Below are positions 57,462 to 64,000 of a DNA stretch of 64,000 nucleotides, piece after piece. A program made the translations under genes and the position numbers. Each line of letters starts with the position of its first letter. Position 1 is the stretch's first letter. Source of the stretch: Fulvia fulva (taxonomy: Eukaryota > Ascomycota > Dothideomycetes > Mycosphaerellales > Mycosphaerellaceae). The DNA lies in assembly GCF_020509005.1 (NCBI RefSeq), contig NC_063024.1:1302001-1366000 (forward strand), written 5' to 3'. The notes beneath the pieces were generated by a model. It was not told where the DNA came from. It searched no databases and was given only the letters and a program-made list of their open reading frames with translations.

Positions 57462-59502
57462 AGGCGGTTTTAATACTATCGAAGGCCGATAACGGTAGAT
57501 CTATATAGAACCTACCTAAGTTATTAATACTATAGTAACCGCTGTTTATATAACTTCCCCCTCCCCTAAAGGACATTAGGAAATACTAGAAGTTTAGAGA
57601 TTAGGGTACTCTAATAAAAGAAAAAGAAGATGTCGTTCAGTTCGACCTATCTAAACACCTAGCGCCACCTTAGGTTGTAGGCAACAAGAGGTTAAGGGGG
57701 GACGGAGATAATAACTCTAAAGAGTATAAGGCTAAACACTATAAGGCTCTTATCGCCTAGATGTTCTATCTAGACCCTATAATAAGCTAGGTAGAGGAGA
57801 TTCTAAACGACGTAGAAGAATATATATTTGCTACTATTAGGTAGGCTATAGCCTATTAGTAGGAAGTGCTAATCCTAAAGTCCTATAAGGTAGCCGTAGG
57901 AGACCCCGAATAGGGACATATATAGAGAGAGGTAATCGAGAACGAACTTATTGCCTTAGTAAGTAACAACACCTAGGAAGCAGTTGTACCGCCAAAGGGT
58001 GCGAATCTAATTACTTCTAGGTAGGTCTTTGATATAAAAAGAATGATTAGTAGAGCTATTAAGAAGTTCAAGGCAAGACTAGTTATAAGAGGGTTTTTAT
58101 AGAAATATAGGGTTGACTTCGAAGAGACCTTTGCACCTACTATTAGACATAATACTCTCCGAGTATTCATAGTAGTAGTATATAAGAGAGATCTCGAGAT
58201 GCACCTAGTAGATATGAATAATGCTTTTACCTAAAGTAGCCTCCTTAAAGACATCTATATAATCCTACCCCTAGGAGTTGAAGTACCTCTAAACATAGTA
58301 TATAAGGTCCTACAAAGCCTTTATAGGCTTAAGCAAGTAGCTAGAGACTGGAACAAGCTCTATGTTATAAAGCTAGAGAAGATTAGATTTACCTAGTCCT
58401 AGGTAGATCTATGCCTACTTATCTATACGGATAGAGACCTTATAGTCCTTACCTATATAGATGACATACCCATTATAGCTCCGAAGCTGTTAGATATTTA
58501 GTAGTTTAAGGCTGAGCTTAGAAAAGTGTTTAAGATTAAAGATCTTAGTGAACCTACGAAGATCCCTAGAATGAGGATTATAAGAGACAGGTCCTAAGGC
58601 ACTTTAAAGCTTGATCAAGGACACTATGTCTACGCTAACTTAGCCAAGATGAATATAGCTAGAGAGAAGGCTACGCTAACCTACTCACCTATAGAGAGCT
58701 ACGAGCACTTAGTGCCTACGGCACCTATAGATAAGAGGTGTAACAAACAGGATTACTAGAGCTATAATAGTACCTAGATGTAGCCAATAACAATAACAAG
58801 GCTAGACTTAGCATTCCCCCTTAGAAGAATTAGCTCATATGTTGCTAATCCCTCGTAGTAGTATATAAAGGCTTTGAAGAAGCTCTCCCGATACCTACGG
58901 TCGTACCTAGACCTAGGTCTTATATATAGAAAGGGAGGGGGCAATCTCTAGGGATACTCGGACTCTGACTACGCTATAGACAAAGTAGATAGAGTCTCAA
59001 TTCTAGGATACGTATAGTTCCTTTATAGATCACCTATGTCCTAGATAAGTAGGAAGTAGAAGTCTATTATAACATTAATAATAGAAGCTGATTTTATAGC
59101 TATAAACGTAGCCGCAAAGTAGTCACAATTTCTTACTACTGTCCTTAGGGAAATAGGGTGCCTAGAACTAGTGGGAAAGAGCTCTTTCTAGCCGAGTATA
59201 AGGGTAAGTAAGGGCACTATTAACGAGCTAAGGCTAGTCAAGCTTATAGGTAACAACTAAGCCGCTTTAACACTTATTAAAGATGCCTATATACATAAAA
59301 GGTCAAAGCATATTGATGTTATATATAACTGTATTAGACATCTCTAGTAGTAGAAGAAGATTGTAGTAGACTACTACTATATAAAGGACATAGCTACTAA
59401 TAGGTTAATAAAGCCCCTTAATAGCTAGTAGTTCTAAAACTTTATAAGGTAGCTCTAGCTTATATAAAGGGATTATAGGAGACTATATAGCCTAAGTAGA
59501 AG

Positions 59503-59736
59503 TGTTAAGAACATATAGGCCGTAGGACAAGTATATAGGTACAGGTGTGTTATATGACTAGATCACGTGACTAGGGTTTACTAGCCTATAGGCTAGCAAA
59601 TATCTAGATACCTAGTATCTACCTACACTAACACCGGCGATACTATATATAGATATACGCTATCCTATTAGGTCCTTCTTCGTCTTTCGTATAATCTACC
59701 GTCTTCTACTACTACGTAACTCGTACCTATTTAATA
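59503..59736 (+). repeat. Copia-1 3' LTR, 234 bp
   Basis: It starts TGTTAAGAACATATAGGCC and ends TATTTAATA. The outer GAGAG and then LINE-1 copy III follow. Confidence 0.88.
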
Positions 59737-60560
59737 GAGAGTTAAAAGTAACCGGTTTGTCCTCTTAGAGAGTATATAGGTGACCTGAGTTAGTTAGGTC
59801 AAACTTCTTAGGTATATCGTAGACTAGGATCGTAAATTACTTCGTTAAGACCTTCGCTAATACCGTAACCTTAGATACCTACTATAGCTATACCTCTAGG
59901 TGCCTCCTAGTAGTAGTAGAGCTAGTATAGATCTATAGAGTACCGTTAGACTATTACTTTACTACGACTACCCCTAGTTAATTAATTCGTTAGGCGAGCT
60001 CCTTATTCGATAGCTTCGTAACTTCGGCCTAGTCTTCCTTTACTATAATACGGATCGTAACTATATTGTACGTTAGGCGGGGGCCTAGTATTAATACCGC
60101 GACCGATACCTAGCTATAGAGGTGTTAATTCCGGGTGGCCTTACTAATCGCCTAGGACGTCGTCCTTATTTCTTATTCCTCTCGGTAATACGATAGTATA
60201 AGCGCCGTACGTAGCTAAGTGATTATTACCTATAGAGACTAGTATAGGAGCTAATCGTTAGTTTCTATACTTTTTACGTCCTCTATAAGTTACTACTAGT
60301 TGTCTTAGGGGAGCTTCGCCTATAGAGCCGTAGGCGCTAGTAGTACCGTAGCCTAGGCTACTATTACCTAGGAGTTACCTAATGTAGCTAGGCACCTCCG
60401 TAGCGTTTAGAGCTAAAAAATAGGGTAAAGAGAACTTGAAGCTATCTAAATTAATAGGGTAGAACTCCCTTAATTCTAGGGGTAGTAGCCTACTCTATAG
60501 ATCGTTAGAATAGCCTTAATAAGGGCTTTCGAATATATCGCGTTTAGCGATAGCGCCTCC
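59737..60560 (-). mobile_element. Old LINE-1 copy (copy III), second piece
   Basis: This continues the LINE-1 copy begun at 43304-44211 after the Copia-1 insertion. It corresponds to 56603 to about 57385 of copy II. The 5' end is near 60560, where it departs from copy II. Its sequence carries further C/T and G/A differences. Confidence 0.78.
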
Positions 60561-60952
60561 TTCGGGCGAGTCGTAGTAATATAATCTAAATCCGTTATAT
60601 AGGTTCCCTTAAACTTCGCTTAATATAGGTCTTAAAGAAGATCTCGAAACGACGTATAATATAATAGTCTATAAAATAAGGATAGTCGCGGAGATTATCA
60701 CGGGCGATACGGGCTTTATTAGTAGGCGTTATAGTATCTAACTACTCTTAATAGTTTAGGTAATACTATATAAGAGAATCCTAGTATATATCTACTACTA
60801 AGAAAGTAAGGAAGAGCGAAGGTGAACTAAGAGTAAATATAAACGCCTCTAATTAGTATAGTATTACGTTCTAGTAGGTACGAGTTCTACAGAGCGTAGC
60901 GGACTATCGTATAATAGACTAAAGAATAGACTAAGCTATAGGATCGGACTAG
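60561..60952. other. Unclassified RIP-type sequence
   Basis: About 390 bp of TpA-rich sequence lies between LINE-1 copy III and the D repeat. It matches nothing else in the window by eye, and I see no readable frame. Confidence 0.4.
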
Positions 60953-61403
60953 TACTAACGAGCTAAGGGCCCCTTTAGACCCTGAAATTTGCGCGTCGAA
61001 TCTCGTTAACCTTTAACGGTTGATTACGTAGTAGGGGTATATAGAGGTACTACTAAGATATATATAGTTAGGAGGTAATCTTAGTAGGAAGCTAGGATTT
61101 ACGAACAAATATCTCTATAAGGTAAAAACACGGGAATCTAAGAATTTTAGATTTATTATCTTTTAGGATCTTAGTATATATTTTACGGCCCGCGGACCGG
61201 CAAATATATATACCTACGCGTAAGCTATTCTAAGGTCACTAGGCGCGCCCTTACTTACTAGGGTGGTTAGTCGTCTATATTTTAGTAGTTAATAAGGGGG
61301 GGTTTTAAGTATATCCCCGGTAGTATTATTAGTACATCTTAGTAAAATTAAGGTTAAGGTCGACTCGAAGTCGAAATCTTAAGGTATTAAGGCACCTAAG
61401 GTC
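60953..61403 (+). repeat. D repeat, copy 2 (451 bp, LTR-like)
   Basis: It matches 16367-16817 over its full length. Its start reads TACTAACGAGC where copy 1 has TGTTAACGAGC, a difference consistent with point mutation at the terminal TG. It leads into the gag-like region. Confidence 0.6.
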
Positions 61404-63630
61404 AAGGCTCTTAGTAATAAGTAAAGTAAGTATAACGTTACGAGTAAGGTTACGGTTACGAATAAGGTCATAAGTTTTAGTTATATCTTTATCGAGGTTC
61501 GAGTCGTTTACTAGTGTTAGAGCTAGCTAAGAGTTACTAGAAAGTCTAACGAAGGCCTATAGGCCTTATAGGGAGGCTATAATCCTAGAAGGGATAGAAG
61601 ACTCGGATAGCGACGAAGACAACATCCCGGAGGCTTTAGGCTCTAATAAGGATAAGGAAAGAGCACGACGAAATAACTAAGAAGAGGATGACTTAAATAA
61701 GGGCACTATAACGTTAGGAATGCCTTATAGTCCGGATGCGATAGCAGTATTGTTTAGCCGTCTTACTATTACTATAGAAAATGTAGGACCTCGCTTCCCT
61801 ACTCTAGGGAGTCCGGAAAACCCCCTCTTTAATAGTAGGAACGCTACTAAATTCTAGGAGAGGTTTAATAATCTTATAGACTAGTATCTACTAAGGCTAT
61901 TAATTAAGAAAGACAACTTCTAGGGTCGTTTCGAGCGTAACTACGAGACTACTATCCGACGTTTAGTAATAAGGTTAGAGGGGTAGCAAGTGAGGCGGAG
62001 CACCTTTAGGAGGTCCTTCTTAGCTAAATTTTCGAGATTCGATACCTATTCGATATTAGGAAGTCGAGAATATCTAGAAGAGATAGTCCGGGCCGAGTAA
62101 GGGAAAAGCTCTAAGGAACAGGATATAAAGGAGTTTATCTATCTCTTCGTAGCCTCTAGTAACCTAATTAATTCCGAAGACCTCGATAACAGCTCCCGTA
62201 GCTGTCTTCTACTTTAGTGGCTCCTAGAGTCAGTTACTAAGGCAGTTTATAAGAAATGTAGGCTCTATCTAAAGTAGCCTAAGAAGTTTTAGCGCTTTTA
62301 AAAGATACTAGACGAGGCGACAATTATTGCTAATAGTAAAGAAGGATAGAAGGCCGTATATACGGACTTTCTACTTACTTTACTATAGCTTTATCGGTCA
62401 GTTATAAAGTAGATGCCGCGCTTAATCCCTAAGATTAATATACTTAACGAACTAGCTATTTCCGCTACTATCGACGATGACCTTATTTAGAAAATAGTAG
62501 AAATAAGTATTCGGGCTTACTAACGAGGTCGCGCGGCGGAGGTCAGATCCTTTAACCCTAGTAAAAATCAAAGGTCTATATAACTAGAAAACCCCGATCG
62601 CGTGCCTAAACTATAGGTTTACTTAATATAGCGCCCGTAGTTATAGAACCGCGAGCAGTCTAAAGCGCTTAATAGGTACTATTATAACTATAGTAGTACG
62701 GAATATTAGGCTAATAGGTACCCCGCGATACTATTCCTTACCTTATAAGGGTATGTCTTTTTAGCGACGAATAACTAGTAGTACCTAGGAAAGAAGACCG
62801 ATCTAAATCCCCCTAAGTTTAACTTCCGACGGGACTATAGCAAACCTAAGCTCCTTTATATACTTCCGTAGCTTAAGGAACACTATAGCCCGATTCTATT
62901 TAATAAGGACATGAAAATCCCTACGCTTCGGAAATAATAGATAGGTCGAGATTATACTAGTATCTTAAGCGTAAAGCTTCCTAACTACTCTAAACCTCTA
63001 CCTAATAACCGATACCTTATAGAATACGGCCCTTAAGATGTTAGATCTAGGTAGTAACTAACGGCCGCTAGTAGTTACTAGATCTAGTTTAAGGAAGAAG
63101 AAGAACCGGCTCTATAAGGGTATAGGATTATAAACTACGACGAGTTTAAGGTTAAGGCCTACCTAATCTAGAGTAACAAATCTCGAGGCAAAGCTCTAGT
63201 AGGAATTATAAAGAACCCGAACCCTCGAACTAGGTCTAGTATATAGGTATTAAGGGTACGAGCCGAGGCCGCTAAAGCTATATAATAAGAACTCGAAGAA
63301 GAGATCCGGTAGGAAGAACTCGGTTAGTAGGAGGTAGAGATAATTAGAGACGCCGGTTCTAGGGCTAGTAGAAGCTAGTTAACGGTAGCCTTAGGGGAGA
63401 CTCTTAGAAGGACACCTAAGCCTCGAGCTAAGTTAAGGCCTACGCCCTCGGAACAGCCGGTAGGGCCTATTAATACCCTATTCGTAGTGAATATATTAGG
63501 GGCGGAGTGTTCTAATAATACGGCGCGTCGATATCGATAAGAAGGTATAACGAAGCTAAAACCTAAGCCTATAGACACGACTGTCTTCGACTACTTTAAG
63601 AATTACCGCGGCCCCGTATTATAATAAAGA
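61404..63630 (+). pseudogene. Gag-like region of an LTR element (D element)
   Basis: A plus-strand frame with many TAG/TAA stops can be followed from about 61740. It reads PRFPTLGSPENPLFNSRNAT, then a KF-ERFNNLID segment, FIYLFVASSNLINSEDLDNS, a KTDLNPPKFNFRRDYSKPK stretch, and a charged region with EIIRDAGSRASRSQLTVAL near 63340. The early helical block resembles fungal LTR-retrotransposon gag proteins. No zinc knuckle is clear. The family is uncertain. Because the D repeat precedes it, it is probably the first coding region of an LTR element. Confidence 0.5.
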
Positions 63631-64000
63631 GAAAATGTCCTCGACCTTAGCCCGTATTCGAAGAAATTACTAGGACTACTAGGAAACTACTAATACTTAA
63701 GCGCTAAGGTGACTACTAACGCTCTAGGAGAGTAGGTTATTATAAATATATACTCCGTATAGGGCGACTAGTATACGGAGATCCTGAAATAGGGCTAGAT
63801 TAATAGGTAGGCTTAGAAACGAGACGTAGGGTTATATAGACCCGGTATTAGGATACCGTATATATTTACTATATATAAGCGTAAAGCTAATAAGAAAAGA
63901 CCTATTAACGCGAGCGTTTACGAGAGGCCTTAGTCGAAAGTAGATAGTAATATAGATTAGAAGCGGAAGGCCCTTTACTAGGAAAATCTAATACTAGTAG
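63631..64000 (+). mobile_element. Continuation of the D element, cut by the window end
   Basis: This is RIP-type sequence with possible coding remnants (RDVGLYRPGIRIPYIFTIYK near 63820-63880). It could be the start of pol, but no protease or RT motif is visible before the edge. Confidence 0.35.

Larger units (their letters stand above)
44212..59736 (+). mobile_element. Copia-1, full-length, plus strand, carrying two LINE-1 insertions
   Basis: LTRs of 234 bp (44212-44445 and 59503-59736) are flanked by GAGAG on both sides (44207-44211 and 59737-59741). Removing LINE-1 copies I and II leaves an element of about 5.5 kb. The order is leader, gag (about 44950-46000), CxxC pre-integrase motif near 46530, integrase (about 46570-47139 and 52135-52460), and reverse transcriptase (about 57950-58700, active site TYIDDIPI near 58450). 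RNase H (about 58950-59330, with GYSDSDYAID and KRSKHIDV) follows. The catalytic YIDD is intact, but the frame has dozens of TAG/TAA stops. Confidence 0.88.

Noticed and set aside
10911..64000. Possible dedicated defence, CRISPR or biosynthetic system in the AT-rich part
   Set aside because: No spaced direct repeats of CRISPR type and no non-transposon enzyme motifs were found. All readable frames belong to retrotransposons or are unclassified.

Overview
The window looks like chromosomal DNA of a filamentous ascomycete (Pezizomycotina, perhaps a dothideomycete). The evidence is short GT-AG introns of 58-107 nt, fungal-type gene families, and a repeat-rich compartment with the signature of repeat-induced point mutation (RIP). 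It falls into two parts that meet near 10.9 kb.

Bases 1-10484 are ordinary gene space. Six genes are supportable: a three-RRM RNA-binding protein (4 exons, minus), a short-chain dehydrogenase (minus), a Sos7-like kinetochore coiled-coil protein (minus), a small NTF2-like protein (plus), an Arg/Ser-rich splicing-associated protein (plus) and a DHA1-type MFS transporter (4 exons, plus). They do not form a recognisable pathway cluster. At the edge of gene space, 10485-10910, lies a broken 5' piece of an M3-family metallopeptidase gene with three in-frame stops.

Bases 10911-64000 are a graveyard of nested retrotransposons. CpA and TpG are strongly depleted and TpA is enriched, while CpG stays common. 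Coding frames can be followed through many TAG/TAA stops that replace Trp and Gln codons. Families present: Copia-1 (LTRs of 234-240 bp; copies at 12144-16366, about 23316-23815, about 25230-30113 and 44212-59736); Copia-2 (LTRs of 506 bp; full length at 36150-42118, deleted or rearranged copies at 17502-20557 and 20851-22473); a chromodomain Gypsy (184-bp LTRs, 30114-43303); a Tad-like LINE (LINE-1; full-length copies at 47140-52120 and 52475-57461, an older split copy at 43304-44211 plus 59737-about 60560, and a fragment near 12 kb); other LINE fragments (22474-25230); and an LTR-type element with a 451-bp repeat and a gag-like region running off the right end (60953-64000).

Several insertions are dated by exact target-site duplications. 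Copia-2 sits in Gypsy (ATATA), Copia-1 sits in the old LINE-1 copy (GAGAG), and two LINE-1 copies sit in opposite orientation inside that Copia-1, each with a 14-bp duplication. The most unusual observations are the near-identity of those two inverted LINE copies despite heavy RIP, the sharp contrast in damage between the two halves of Copia-2, the large inverted duplications, and one 205-bp insertion that shows no RIP. I saw no new enzymatic or defence system; the interest lies in genome structure and mutation pattern.
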